The notes: generated by a model not told the origin, from the sequence alone. DNA of 64,000 nucleotides from Procambarus clarkii (GCF_040958095.1 NC_091219.1:24209702-24273701); one strand, 5' to 3'; positions 39,598-52,362 are shown, numbered from the stretch's first letter. Numbers and translations are program-made.

Positions 39598-40330
39598 CGA
39601 AGCCTTGGTGTATGAAGCCTTGATGTATGAAGCCTTGATGTATGAAGCCTTGATGTATGAAGCATTGGTGTATGAAGCCTTGGTGTATGAAGCATTGGTG
39701 TATGAAGCATTGGTGTATGAAGCCTTGGTGTATGAAGCCTTGATGTATGAAGCCTGGTGTATGAAGCATTGGTGTATGAAGCCTTGGTGTATGAAGCCTT
39801 GGTGTATGAAGCCTTGGTGTATGAAGCCTGGTGTATGAAGCATTGGTGTATGAAGCCTTGGTGTATGAAGCCTTGATGTATGAAGCCTTGGTGTATGAAG
39901 CCTTGGTGTATGAAGCCTTGATGTATGAAGCCTGGTGTATGAAGCATTGGTGTATGAAGCCTTGGTGTATGAAGCCTTGGTGTATGAAGCCTTGGTGTAT
40001 GAAGCCTTGGTGTACGAAGCCTGGTGTATGAAGCCTGGTGTATGAAGCCTTGGTGTATGAAGCCTTGGTGTATGAAGCCTTGGTGTATGAAGCCTTGGTG
40101 TATGAAGCCTTGGTGTACGAAGCCTTGGTGTATGAAGCCTTGGTGTATGAAGCGTTGGTGTATGAAGCCTTGATGTATGAAGCGTTGGTGTATGAAGCCT
40201 TGGTGTATGAAGCCTTGGTGTATGAAGCCTTGGTGTACGAAGCCTTGGTGTATGAAGCCTTGGTGTATGAAGCCTTGGTGTATGAAGCCTTGATGTATGA
40301 AGCGTTGGTGTATGAAGCCTAGGTGTATGG
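39598..40330. repeat. 15-bp minisatellite, ~48 copies
   Basis: Tandem tgaagccttggtgta with occasional loss of one base (cctggtg), which shifts frame but leaves other frames open. Minus-strand open frames of nearly 300 codons come from the array and are not genes. Confidence 0.97.
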
Positions 40331-40784
40331 AGGTCTGGTGGAATCCAGCAGAGACTCCACCAGAAACTGTTAATGGCTGAAGAATAAGTGAGTACTCTAA
40401 TCCTCCAACTCGTCCTCGACTCAAGTCCATTCCATCCAGCGGTCGACCCCACAAACGCATTCATAAATTTTAATATGCTGTTCATTCAAAACGGGAATTT
40501 TCTCAAATATAAACTAATATTATAATATATTAGCATATGTTATATATTAGCATATTGTGTATATAGAGGAATTTTATGTAAGGTTAGGTGTTTAGGTTCT
40601 GTTGGCGATTATTGGTATTTGTAGTACGTGGGTGAAGCATTTACAGCGTTGTGGTTCGAACACAATTCGTCAGTGAAGCATTTATTCCGGAAGTGTTCGA
40701 ACGTCATCAGTTGTGAGTCGTGTGTAAACAGTTTTTCATTCATAAACAGGGGGTTTGGCGGGTGGATGGAATCACTTTTGGGTC
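40331..40784. other. Unique sequence, no gene recognised
   Basis: It contains two similar 30-bp words near 40635 and 40667 (gtgaagcattta). Nothing coding was recognised. Confidence 0.4.
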
Positions 40785-40912
40785 TTTGGAGGAGGAGCTG
40801 TTGTTTGGAGGACGAGCTGTTGTTTGGAGGAGGAGCTGTTGTTTGGAGGACGAGCTGTTGTTTGGAGGACGAGCTGTTGTTTGGAGGACGAGCTGTTGTT
40901 TGGAGGAGGAGC
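40785..40912. repeat. 19-bp minisatellite, ~7 copies
   Basis: Tandem ctgttgtttggaggacgag with gaggag variants. Confidence 0.94.
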
Positions 40913-41040
40913 TGAATCAACTGTGTGGAGAGTGTCAGTGTTCCATGAACCACACAGAGTAATACAAGTGTACAAATGTAATTCATCTATTTAGAAGGAT
41001 AATTGGCCCCCACAGTGTTGCTACGTTTTAAAGAATGATT

Positions 41041-42410
41041 CCACCAATATTGCAAGTGTTGCTATAGTCAGACGGAGGACTATACCCATGTTGCAAGTGT
41101 TGCTATAGTCAGACGGAGGACTACACCCATGTTGCAAGTGTTGCTATAGTCAGACGGAGGACTATACCCATGTTGCAAGTGTTGCTATAGTCAGACGGAG
41201 GACTACACCCATGTTGCAAGTGTTGCTATAGTCAGACGGAGGACTACACCCATGTTGCAAGTGTTGCTATAGTCAGACGGAGGACTACACCCATGTTGCA
41301 AGTGTTGCTATAGTCAGACGGAGGACTACACCCATGTTGCAAGTGTTGCTATAGTCAGACGGAGGACTACACCCATGTTGCAAGTGTTGCTATAGTCAGA
41401 CGGAGGACTACACCCATGTTGCAAGTGTTGCTATAGTCAGACGGAGGACTACACCCATGTTGCAAGTGTTGCTATAGTCAGACGGAGGACTACATCCATG
41501 TTACAAGTGTTGCTATAGTCAGACGGAGGACTACACCCATGTTGCAAGTGTTGCTATAGTCAGACGGAGGACTACACCCATGTTGCAAGTGTTGCTATAG
41601 TCAGACGGAGGACTACACCCATGTTGCAAGTGTTGCTATAGTCAGACGGAGGACTACACCCATGTTGCAAGTGTTGCTATAGTCAGACGGAGGACTATAC
41701 CCATGTTGCAAGTGTTGCTATAGTCAGACGGAGGACTACACCCATGTTGCAAGTGTTGCTATAGTCAGACGGAGGACTATACCCATGTTGCAAGTGTTGC
41801 TATAGTCAGACGGAGGACTACACCCATGTTGCAAGTGTTGCTATAGTCAGACGGAGGACTACACCCATGTTGCAAGTGTTGCTATAGTCAGACGGAGGAC
41901 TACACCCATGTTGCAAGTGTTGCTATAGTCAGACGGAGGACTACACCCATGTTGCAAGTGTTGCTATAGTCAGACGGAGGACTACACCCATGTTGCAAGT
42001 GTTGCTATAGTCAGACGGAGGACTACACCCATGTTGCAAGTGTTGCTATAGTTTAGACGGAGGACTACACCCATGTTGCAAGTGTTGCTATAGTTAAGAC
42101 GGAGGACTACACCCATGTTGCAAGTGTTGCTATAGTCAGACGGAGGACTACACCCATGTTGCAAGTGTTGCTATAGTTTAGACGGAGGACTACACCCATG
42201 TTGCAAGTGTTACTATAGTTTAGACGGAGGACTACACCCATGTTGCAAGTGTTGCTATAGTTTAGACGGAGGACTACACCCATGTTGCAAGTGTTGCTAT
42301 AGTTTAGACGGAGGACTACACCCATGTTGCAAGTGTTGCTATAGTTTAGACGGAGGACTACACCCATGTTGCAAGTGTTGCTATAGTTTAGACGGAGGAC
42401 TACACCCATG
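41041..42410. repeat. 41-bp minisatellite, ~33 copies
   Basis: Units of 41 bp starting gttgcaagtgttgctatagt. The rightmost eight or so carry a 1-2 bp expansion (gtttagacgg in place of gtcagacgg), which marks a later sub-expansion at the right end. Confidence 0.97.
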
Positions 42411-43430
42411 GACAAGCCTATTGTATTCAATTAAAAGTGAGAAGAGGTAAAGGAAAGAGAATGGAAGTGCTAGAGTAGTGGGATGGGGAGGTGATGAGGG
42501 TGTGGGGAAGGAACAGGTGAAGGAACGGGTGGTGGAAGGGGGCGAGAGGGAAGGGATATGGTAAAAAAACAGGATTGTTGAACCATTTGCATACACGAGC
42601 GACTCATCGAGACGGGTGTCGTGGACCGTCAGTTTATAAATGGTTCATTACTCTTAACACGACCGGCTTGTACCCCCACACCTCTCTCTCTCTCTCTCTA
42701 CTGCCATTTCTCCTGAGTAGCGTGTTGCTATTTGTGTCTGGGTTCTATTTTAGTTTCACATTTATTTGTCAGATAGATCGTTAGGACCTCAAGTAGTGGT
42801 GGTGGGTGTGGTGGTGTTGGTGGTGGTCACCACACCAGTGATGGTGCCAGTGGTGATGCCAGTGGTGGTGGTGCTGTCACTCTTTATAGAAGATTATATT
42901 CTGGACTTAAAGAAATGCATTAAAATGTATTAAGAGCGTTCTGTTGTTAAGTAGAGAAGATACACCTTTAGTGAGAACGCTCGGCTCTTTTGCTGTGAGA
43001 GTGAACTCTTGATCTATTTCTTATAACTCTCTGTGTTAAGGAGAGGAACTATACAGCGTTGTCACGTGTATTTTGACAAGAGCTCTCTTTCTTACGATCT
43101 AGCCTTGTAGAGAATAGTTTCTGAATACTCTGTATTGTATGCAAAATGAGGAGTAAAGTATTTTATACAATCATGTGGGTCTCCATCATTTGCTTATGAG
43201 TTCATAATATGGGTACTTGTTGATTTTAGCAAAAGTGCAACGAGTCACTCTTAGCTCAGGTTAGGTTAGGGCGATCAGGCGGCTGTAGGTTAATTTAGCT
43301 TTGTTATTTAACTATGGCAACTAGTTTGGCAACCAGCTAAGATCGGCGTCACCTGGAGATGAGCGCATTATTAGTTAGTGTGGAGTGGACGGTACACGGA
43401 CACAGCCCCGCTCCTGTGCCAGGTAAGTCC
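42411..43430. other. Unique sequence, no gene recognised
   Basis: It includes a short (GGT)n-rich stretch at 42797-42875. No coding region was recognised. Confidence 0.45.
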
Positions 43431-43505
43431 ACTACGGGCTCACCATAGCCCGTGCTACTTGGGAACTTTTGTTCTGGGTAGCTGAATCTAAAACAACAAA
43501 CAACA
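43431..43505 (+). mobile_element. Small double-hairpin SINE with (AAC)n tail, copy 2
   Basis: actacgggctcaccatagcc, then gtgctacttgg, aacttttgttct and an aac-repeat tail. It is preceded by cccgctcctgtgccaggtaa, which also precedes the copy at 52748. Confidence 0.75.
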
Positions 43506-43980
43506 GGTACAGGGAGCGAGGACGGACCACTCCCACACCCAGAAACATTTTGGCGCGATTTGGGGGGGAGGGGGGGAGGGTGTTATTGCAGAGGCAAAAG
43601 GTAAAGTCTTGTGTTGAGTTGGTTTCAATTACGTAAAGTCATCATTGCCTTCTAAGACAGGAATTATTAAACTAGGATGTGATGATCTTTTCATCTTCAT
43701 TTATTTTATTAAATAAAGAAGTGATTAATTTATTCTCTGGGTTTAGACAATTTCCCTCGTGTTAATTCTGAGTCCAAGATCATGATTTTTGTGTTTGAAA
43801 AACCTGTGATTCTACTAAGTTGTTTTCATTCATTATTACTTCCCCCATGTCTTGGTAAGCCGTCTTAGAGTCAGTTCCCTCCTTCATGTGAAATAATTAT
43901 GGATTCAGATTCTTGGTATTTCTCCGGCTATTGACTGGTCTTTCTCGCAGTCAATTAGCTTAATTACATGGTTATTAAGG
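43506..43980. other. AT-rich DNA, no gene recognised
   Basis: A G-run-rich patch at 43560-43582, then ordinary AT-rich sequence. Confidence 0.45.
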
Positions 43981-43984
43981 GAAG

Positions 43985-44285
43985 GTGGTGCCAGTGGTGG
44001 TGCCAGTGGTGGTGGCAGTGTCAGGGGCCTGAGGGTACGTCCACACCCTCTTTAGGGGATGGTACAGTGGCAGCGGTGGTGCCAGTTGTGGTAGCAGAGG
44101 TGATGCCAGTGGTGGTGCCAGTGGTGGTGGCAGAGATGGTGCCAGTGGTGGTGGCAGTGGTGATGCCAGTGGTGGTGCCAGAGATGGTGGCAGTGGTGAT
44201 GCCAGTGGTGGTGCCAGTGGTGGTGGCAGAGATGGTGGCAGTGGTGATGCCAGTGGTGTTGGTATGCCACCACCACCACTGGCAT
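43985..44285. repeat. GGT/GCC-rich degenerate minisatellite
   Basis: Repeats of gtggtgccagtggtgatgcc and related words. Unit boundaries fall in multiples of three, so open frames of valine/proline or histidine type appear on both strands. Not a gene. Confidence 0.88.
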
Positions 44286-44580
44286 CACCATTGTATATTG
44301 CTTAATGTATACACTTCCCTGAGTATGCCCTTATACTGCTATGTTCATTATGGTAATTAGTTCCTTTGGCTGATGCAGTTAACTGGTTATCATAGTCTTT
44401 AATTAATCTTTGTACTTGCGAAAATGTTAGGCCTTTGTAAAAATTATTTGTACATTGTTTCGATGAGTTGGATCGAATCTCGAAAAAAACGTCAAAATAT
44501 ATTACCAAATTCGATGATTTTCACTTCAAATCATTGAGTGAGGTTTCTTGTTTAGATCAGTAAAATGCAAGTTTCAGAAC

Positions 44581-44609
44581 ATGTCAAGTTTGGCTACCAA
44601 ACTTGACAT
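44581..44609. repeat. Perfect 13-bp hairpin
   Basis: atgtcaagtttgg and ccaaacttgacat flank a 3-base loop. Confidence 0.9.
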
Positions 44610-44828
44610 CAATCATGCTATTTTGTGACTGATAATTGTCTTGACTTCGGATGTTATGGTTGTAAGTAGCATGGTTACAGTTCTCATAGTTACGTTTTTT
44701 CAATGACACATCTGTCATGGATTGTCACTGATATAGTTTGCCAAGGTTGCAAGTGACATGATAGCAACAATCCTGTTGTTTTGGGTTTACTCTCGTACAT
44801 CTAAAATTATCATTCCGTTTAGATACAA

Positions 44829-44832
<4 letters not shown>

Positions 44833-44919
<87 letters not shown>

Positions 44920-44955
44920 CTCTCTCTCTCTCTCTCTCTCTCCCTCTCTCTCCCT

Positions 44956-44996
<41 letters not shown>

Positions 44997-45005
44997 TCTC
45001 TCTCT

Positions 45006-45067
<62 letters not shown>
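44833..45067. repeat. (CT)n microsatellite
   Basis: A CT tract with clustered CCT interruptions in the middle third. Confidence 0.96.
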
Positions 45068-45071
<4 letters not shown>

Positions 45072-45488
45072 ACGTATCTCATACTCAACATCCCCCCCTG
45101 GACAGGGACTGGAGCGTGTATACAATATTACATTCCTTGACTGGAATAAAGACCTGGAAACATATCACATTCTCATCCAACAAGAGATGGCTAAAGTCTG
45201 AGGGGGACACTTCGTCACGCATGAAACTTTCAGACTTTCAGAACTTCATCACACATGAAACCATCTGAAACTTCATAAAAATGAATCCTTCAAATCAGCA
45301 TTATAAGTGAAAATATTCTAAACCGAGCTTCAGGGTCTATAGGAATTAGTGAGGTTTATCTACCCATGATATTATTTATAACTTGTATAAGGATATTGTA
45401 ATCCTGTATCAGTATTCCATAACTCTCCATGTAGGTATATTTAGACGTTGATTACACCTCTTGATGTAGATGAGTGTGTGTGTGTGTG

Positions 45489-45769
45489 TACTCACCTATT
45501 TGTGTCTGCAGGATCGAGCATTGACTCTTGGATCCCGTCTTTCGAGCATCGGTTGTTTACAGCAATGACTACGGTTCTATTTCCCTATCATACCAAGTTT
45601 TAAAATTATGAATAGTATTTGCTTCCACAACCTGCTCCTTAAGTGCATTCCATTTCCCCACTACTCTCACGCTAAAAGAAAACTTCCTAACATCTCTGTG
45701 ACTCATCTGAGTTTCCAGCTTCAACCAATGTTCCCTCGTTCTGTTACTATTCCGTGTGAACATTTCGTC

Positions 45770-45772
<3 letters not shown>
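45489..45772 (-). mobile_element. 3' fragment of a related LINE
   Basis: Minus-strand translation gives RKFSFSVRVVGKWNALKEQV and VVEANTIHNFKTWYD, the same C-terminal motif as the LINE at 34727 but from a distinct subfamily. The 3' tail (tactcacctatttgtg on the plus strand) also matches. It is 5'-truncated, and the (GT)n tract directly adjoins it. Confidence 0.85.

Positions 45773-45861
<89 letters not shown>
45773..45861. repeat. (GT)n microsatellite
   Basis: Pure GT for about 88 bp next to the LINE fragment. Confidence 0.97.
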
Positions 45862-45863
<2 letters not shown>

Positions 45864-46437
45864 GGGGACCCATAGTCCCGGAGAAGGAAATAAAGAGCAC
45901 GCAGAGAATAGTCATTTGTCTGATTTCGTATGAGTATTTGTATTCCTACGACCCCTTTGATATAATTTATATAATTTACTGTAGATGGTTCCACGGTTAC
46001 AAAGTGCGTTGCACTGATGTATATACATTATTATCATTAAAAGCAAAATGAAAAAAAAACTAAAAGATTCGTTAACTAATATTACAAAGCAACTCAACGC
46101 CTGTTACAAATCAAACACCTGCTTCAACTCCTCAGGGGTTGGAATTGAACCGCAACACTAAGGCACTAAAATAGGAAACTTGTCGCTCTATAGTCTTTTG
46201 TAACTCTAGCTCTTCGCCAAGTTCTATTTCAGACTTGTATGCATTATCCAAGGGCTTTCGTGCCAATTGGAACAAAAGTGTAGCAATATGCTAGACTTCT
46301 ATATTTCTTGGCTTTCTGCATTTTTCTGAAAGATACTTTGCCACCTCTTCAATTGCACTTTACTGACTGTATGTTCTAGTCAGTGTGAAGGTGCAAGTGT
46401 CGTGCAACACCACTGGCTTACCGTGAGGACCCGTCTG
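45862..46437. other. AT-rich DNA, no gene recognised
   Basis: No supported feature. Confidence 0.45.
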
Positions 46438-46770
46438 GACGCTTCTGAGTGTCCTGGGAGCTCTATGAGTGTAGCTTCTGAGTGTCCTGGGAGCTCTATG
46501 AGTGTAGCTTCTGAGTGTCCTGGGAGCTCTATGAGTGTAGCTTCTGAGTGTCCTGGGAGCTCTATGAGTGTAGCTTCTGAGTGTCCTGGGAGCTCTATGA
46601 GTGTAGCTTCTGAGTGTCCTGGGAGCTCTATGAGTGTAGCTTCTGAGTGTCCTGGGAGCTCTATGAGTGTAGCTTCTGAGTGTCCTGGGAGCTCTATGAG
46701 TGTAGCTTCTGAGTGTCCTGGGAGCTCTATGAGTGTAGCTTCTGAGTGTCCTGGGAGCTCTATGAGTGTG
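46438..46770. repeat. 33-bp minisatellite, ten essentially identical copies
   Basis: Period 33, with units beginning gcttctgagtgtcctgggag. I see no internal differences among the copies. The unit is eleven codons long and stop-free in some frames on both strands, which explains the open frames. Confidence 0.97.
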
Positions 46771-48334
46771 GCTCTCTTTGTGCTGTTGCGAGGCTGGTAT
46801 TGATGACGCGGCCTGGCAATCACCTTCGTGTCTTGCAATCGTCCCCTGTGATCTATGTCATATCAGATGGTAATAACTGTACTGGTCCGCCGGATGCACC
46901 TGTGTTCGGGGAGGCCAAGGTGAAGAGTTACACCAATGCCAAGAGTTCATAGTTACTTCAGAGTTCAAAAGCGCATAGGTTCGAGCCGTCAGCAAGGCTC
47001 CTGTGGATTTGTTGTTTGATATTACACGTTAAAGGGATTTATCTGTGTATGCCAAGAGTGTGTCTATCTATATCGATAAGAAAGAATGTCTGTCAGTCTG
47101 TCCAAGGCTGGAAGCCAGACGCTTGGTGTTAACCCCGCCCAACTTTGCAGGGTGAGTGGTCTGGGGTATGGGATGGACATAGGCTCGTCCTAGGTCAATA
47201 GAATTCAAGAGGAAGAGTCTATCATGGTCAAATACTGACCCTCCACGAATGATTTTGGCTCTACTCGCCAGCTGTGCCTGGCTAAATATTTTTAAAATAT
47301 ATATTTCAGAATAAATTATTTTTCTTAATATCATAATAAAAATTATGCATTGATCTCTGGGAAAATGAATATATATTTTTACTTTGTCTGTAGCAGTATA
47401 AAACAGATGATTCTCCTACAGCTTCAAAGGATTTCTCGCTATTATATTTTCTTCCTGAGAGTGGGAGAGATCCATTTATATATATTATAATATTTTAACA
47501 TATTATTCAATGATATCATGAGAGTTCACAGATATATATATTATTCATTATACTATGGCTTTTATAGGTGAAAACACGTACATTAAAATCGAGTCTCCAC
47601 CTTCATAAAAGCTTCCGCCCCTTTCTCAAAGCCAACGGGAACTATTATATATAGTTTTATATTTCACACCACTAGGCTAATCGACCACCCACACACCAAT
47701 GGGAAACAATTATATAATTTTGATAAAGGGGACAACGAGACCGAGATATAACCAGCAAAAAGACAGGCAGTTAGAAACAGACAGATAGAATGAGATAGAG
47801 ACAAAATGAAAGACAGACATACGGATACATTCAGATATAAGGACAGCCAGAGATAGGCTAGCAGACAGAGATAGGCTGGCAGAGAGACCGGGTCAGAGCA
47901 ATGAGAGAGAGAAATAGGAAGGCAGACTGGAAATCACAGACCACAAAGAAAGAGACAGAAGAAGATATAGAGACATACAAAAGCAGACACAGAGACAAAG
48001 AAAGAGATAGAGAAAGAAGGAAGGAGAAGGGGGGATGGTTGAAGGGAAGAAAAGAGTCATGTTTAAACAGTGGGTATGAGAGGGAGGGAAAAGGAGAAGA
48101 GAAAGAGATGAGAGAGGGTTGAAAGGCAAGGAGTAGAGAAGGTGGAGAAGTGTGTGAAGGGTGGAGAGGTGGATGTTAGGGGAGAGCGGGAGAGAAAGAT
48201 AAAGAAGGTGGGAGAGAGGGTGAAGAGAGGCATAGGAGATGAGAGGAGGAGACAGTTGAAGAGTGGGGGGAGTTGGAGAGAAATAGGAAGAGAAGAAGAA
48301 TAAGGAAAGCTAGATGAGAGAGAGTAAAAAGGCT

Positions 48335-48340
<6 letters not shown>
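46771..48340. other. Unique sequence with SINE trace and purine-rich stretch
   Basis: At 46970-47040 a tRNA-derived SINE trace (gcgcataggttcgagccgtc, then cacgttaaagggattt) matches the one at 7840. At 47750-48330 the plus strand is strongly purine-rich (degenerate gaga/gaca words). No gene was recognised. Confidence 0.5.

Positions 48341-48428
<88 letters not shown>
48341..48428. repeat. (GA)n microsatellite
   Basis: Pure GA tract. Confidence 0.97.
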
Positions 48429-48431
<3 letters not shown>

Positions 48432-48888
48432 CTGAGTAGGTAAGGAAAAAGTGAAACCACGGTTGAGTGAGTATAACACTAGTCTGCTACCCTGTCGACC
48501 TAGGTTCGAATCCTTTAGGGATCATTTAGAGTTCTGTTGAAGAAAATAGACAGCAAGAGAGTTACAACAAATGTAATGCGTGTCAGTGAGACAGAGCAAC
48601 ATTTAATCCAAAAAATTTGTGCTGGTCACATATTTGAGTCCAGCCTTCGCCGGAGAGGAAGGACAATAATCAAAATCTGATAAAACAGGAAGAGGCAATC
48701 TCCGGACACTCGTATGAATGAGGAAGGGGAGAAAAGAATAATGGCCAGCACCGGAGGAGAGGGAGAGAGAGAGAAACAATGAAACAGTGAGAATTAATAG
48801 TTTGATAAATATAAGGAATGAGACACACACACACTGACAATTATGAGAAGATCTGATGTTGTCCCCCATCTCCTTCACTCCCTCTCTC

Positions 48889-48995
<107 letters not shown>

Positions 48996-49029
48996 CCTAC
49001 TCGCACCTCTCTACTAGGCCCAACTCTTA

Positions 49030-49200
49030 ACGCTCTTAACTATGTCAATTAAGAAGAGCTGGGCATTAGCGATTAACTTCTTCCGCGTCATTTTACGCAC
49101 GGCGAGATAAGGGCTCCATGTTGATGCTGCATATTCCAGCTGTGGTCTAATGTACGTTGTATTCGGGATCTTCAACAACTCCCTGTTAGCATTCCCATGT
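49030..49200 (-). mobile_element. Short LINE reverse transcriptase remnant
   Basis: Minus-strand translation reads NTTYIRPQLEYAASTWSPYL, the motif near the RT C-terminus (compare TYVKPILEYAAPAWSPYL at about 35740). It is isolated and decayed. Confidence 0.75.
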
Positions 49201-49232
49201 CCATTATGGCAACCTTGCATATGCAACCTATG

Positions 49233-49350
49233 GCATCCGTGTGATGTGGGCTGGGGTAGACTGTTGTAGGCTGGGGTAGATTGGTATAGACTGGTGTAAA
49301 TTTGTGTAGGCTGGGGTAGACTTGGCTAGCCACATATAGACTGGGGTAGA
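49233..49350. repeat. Degenerate ~19-bp repeat
   Basis: Variants of ggctggggtagactggtgta. Copies are poorly conserved. Confidence 0.8.
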
Positions 49351-49602
49351 CTGGTGCGTCTACATCTCCCTCTCTACTCTCTTCTCTTTCTCTCTCCTCG
49401 GGTTATCCTCCCTCTCTCTCTCTTCATTTTCTTCTTTCTTTCAAGGTGCTTTTTCTGCTATTCATTCTTCCCCTGTGTCTCCCTCTTTTCTCTCTCTCTC
49501 CTTTCGTTGCTTTTCCATCTCCTCTCACACCCTTTCCACTTGTCCATTCTCGCTCCTTTCCTTTTCTCCTCGGTCTCCTGTTTACGTTTTCCGTTACGTT
49601 AC

Positions 49603-51113
49603 ATCCACTCCTCCATAGCCTGGTCACCCTGCATGTTCTCCTCCATAGCCTGGTCACCCTGCATGTTCTCCTCCATAGCCTGGTCACCCTGCATGTTCTC
49701 CTCCATAGCCTGGTCACCCTGCATGTTCTCCTCCATAGCCTGGTCACCCTGCATGTTCTCCTCCATAGCCTGGTCACCCTGCATGTTCTCCTCCATAGCC
49801 TGGTCACCCTGCATGTTATCCTCCATAGCCTGGTCACCCTGCATGTTCTCCTCCATAGCCTGGTCACCCTGCATGTTCTCCTCCATAGCCTGGTCACCCT
49901 GCATGTTCTCCTCCATAGCCTGGTCACCCTGCATGTTCTCCACCATAGCCTGGTCACCCTGCATGTTCTCCTCCATAGCCTGGTCACCCTGCATGTTCTC
50001 CTCCATAGCCTGGTCACCCTGCATGTTCTCCTCCATAGCCTGGTCACCCTGCATGTTCTCCACCATAGCCTGGTCACCCTGCATGTTCTCCACCATAGCC
50101 TGGTCACCCTGCATGTTCTCCTCCATAGCCTGGTCACCCTGCATGTTCTCCTCCATAGCCTGGTCACCCTGCATGTTCTCCTCCATAGCCTGGTCAACCT
50201 GCATGTTCTCCTCCATAGCCTGGTCACCCTGCATGTTCTCCTCCATAGCCTGGTCACCCTGCATGTTCTCCTCCATAGCCTGGTCACCCTGCATGTTCTC
50301 CTCCATAGCCTGGTCACCCTGCATGTTCTCCACCATAGCCTGGTCACCCTGCATGTTCTCCTCCATAGCCTGGTCACCCTGCATGTTCTCCTCCATAGCC
50401 TGGTCACCCTGCATGTTCTCCTCCATAGCCTGGTCACCCTGCATGTTATCCTCCATAGCCTGGTCACCCTGCATGTTCTCCACCATAGCCTGGTCACCCT
50501 GCATGTTCTCCACCATAGCCTGGTCACCCTGCATGTTCTCCTCCATAGCCTGGTCACCCTGCATGTTCTCCTCCATAGCCTGGTCACCCTGCATGTTCTC
50601 CTCCATAGCCTGGTCACCCTGCATGTTCTCCTCCATAGCCTGGTCACCCTGCATGTTCTCCTCCATAGCCTGGTCACCCTGCATGTTCTCCTCCATAGCC
50701 TGGTCACCCTGCATGTTCTCCTCCATAGCCTGGTCACCCTGCATGTTCTCCTCCATAGCCTGGTCACCCTGCATGTTCTCCTCCATAGCCTGGTCACCCT
50801 GCATGTTCTCCTCCATAGCCTGGTCACCCTGCATGTTCTCCTCCATAGCCTGGTCACCCTGCATGTTCTCCTCCATAGCCTGGTCACCCTGCATGTTCTC
50901 CACCATAGCCTGGTCACCCTGCATGTTCTCCTCCATAGCCTGGTCACCCTGCATGTTCTCCTCCATAGCCTGGTCACCCTGCATGTTCTCCTCCATAGCC
51001 TGGTCACCCTGCATGTTATCCTCCATAGCCTGGTCACCCTGCATGTTCTCCACCATAGCCTGGTCACCCTGCATGTTCTCCACCATAGCCTGGTCACCCT
51101 GCATGTTCTCCTC
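49603..51113. repeat. 30-bp minisatellite, 50 copies, with an internal 570-bp duplication
   Basis: The period is exactly 30, with units starting ctccatagcctggtcaccct. Only three substitutions recur (ctcc/cacc, ttctc/ttatc, one caccc/caacc). The order of variant units at 50331-50520 recurs at 50901-51090, offset 570 bp or 19 units. All changes keep length, so four frames stay open for over 500 codons, including a minus-strand MEENMQGDQA decapeptide frame. Openness in several frames at once argues against coding. Confidence 0.97.
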
Positions 51114-51187
51114 CACACCTCCATAGCCTGGTCACTTGCACATTCATTCTCATTTTCTTTTTAATATGGCTATATATTGTGTGTGTG

Positions 51188-51533
51188 TACTCACCTAGTT
51201 GTGCTTGCGGGGGTTGAGCTTCTGTCTCTTTGGTCCCGCCTCTCAGCCGTCAATCAACTGGTGTACAGGTTCCTGAGCCTACTGGGCTCTATCATATCTA
51301 AACATGAAACTGGGCATGGAGTCAGCCTCCACCACATCACTGCCTAATGCATTCCATCTGTTAACTACTCTGACACTGAAAAAGTTCCTTCTACGTCTCT
51401 GTGGCTCATGTGGGTACTCAGTTTCCACCTGTGTCCCCTTGTTCGCGTCCCACCAGTGTGGCATAGTTTATCCTTGTTTACTAGGTCGATTCCCCTGAGG
51501 ATTTTGTAGGTTGTGATCATGTTTCCCCTAACT
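51188..51533 (-). mobile_element. 3' fragment of the LINE family
   Basis: Minus-strand translation gives RRNFFSVRVVNRWNALGSDV and VVEADSMPSF, ending in the tail (tactcacctagttgtgcttg on the plus strand). It matches the 34727 LINE 3' third and is 5'-truncated. Confidence 0.9.
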
Positions 51534-52160
51534 CACACACACACTCCCCTGTGTGTGTGTGTGTGTGAGCGCCCATCTCTGCATTGTTTTTTCCCCCCGT
51601 GTTTGTTTATGTTCTCGTCCATTAGCTAAGCCCAAAACCTCCTCTCCAAGTGGCTGGCTATTGTGGAGTCTGTTAAGAACAGGAACATAGACAGACCAAG
51701 AACCATTAGTAAGAGCACTCTCGTACCTGAACACCGACGAGCCAACCAGAGTGACTGAGTTTATAACAGGCCTCCAAGTTGAACAAATTACGCCCTTATA
51801 ACCCTCCTCGCTGCACCGTAGTCACTGCTTGGCTACATGTAGACAAGCTCTTGTGTGTGTACATATGGTAAACTCGTGAAATAAACCACCAAATGATAAA
51901 CTCGTGAAAGATATGAATGGTAAAAGTTGCTACCCTGTAAGAGAGATGTGTGATGGCGGCCGTCTTGTCTCTGAGGAACTGATAGTGAAATGTATTATGA
52001 CGCACATAAGTGGTTTCTCACTCTACATGTTATGAGAAGCCAGTCAGGCGCTGTGCAGCACTGGCCAGCCCGCAGTGAGGGCCCGGCCACAGACGGAGGC
52101 ACAGATTACTAAGAGTTACGGTAATATACTGGTAGATCTGGTCGAGATGAGGGGGGCTAT
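51534..52160. other. Unique sequence, no gene recognised
   Basis: A small (CA)n-(TG)n inverted pair at 51535-51566 could fold. No exon was recognised. Confidence 0.45.
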
Positions 52161-52362
52161 CTAGAGATTATCTCGAGATGATTTCGGAGCTTGGCGTCTC
52201 CGGGGCCCGGTCCTCGACCAGGCCTCCTGTGCCTCCTTTTTGTTAAACATACCCCAGGAAGCAGCCCGTTGCAGGTGTCTAACACCCAGTTACCTATTTA
52301 CTGCTAGGTGAACAGGGCCATCAGCGTGAAAGAAATTCTGCCCATTTCTTTCCACCTCATCC
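52161..52362 (-). mobile_element. tRNA-derived SINE 'cctgacagctgag', headless copy
   Basis: On the plus strand, gatgatttcggagcttggcg, then tcctcgaccaggcctcc and ttacctatttactgctaggt match the 3' two thirds of the SINE at 15582. The tRNA-like head is missing. Confidence 0.85.

Noticed and set aside
39576-40485. Minus-strand open frames near 300 codons
   Set aside because: Array by-product; the one-base losses in some units merely swap open frames.
42900-43200. Possible solo LTR-like block
   Set aside because: No matching terminal motifs, target duplication or internal element part could be seen, so no fossil element is claimed.
49354-51164. Four open frames of 500-590 codons across the 30-bp array
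   Set aside because: Length is a multiple of three and the unit has no stops. Openness on both strands is expected without selection. Kept only as a finding.
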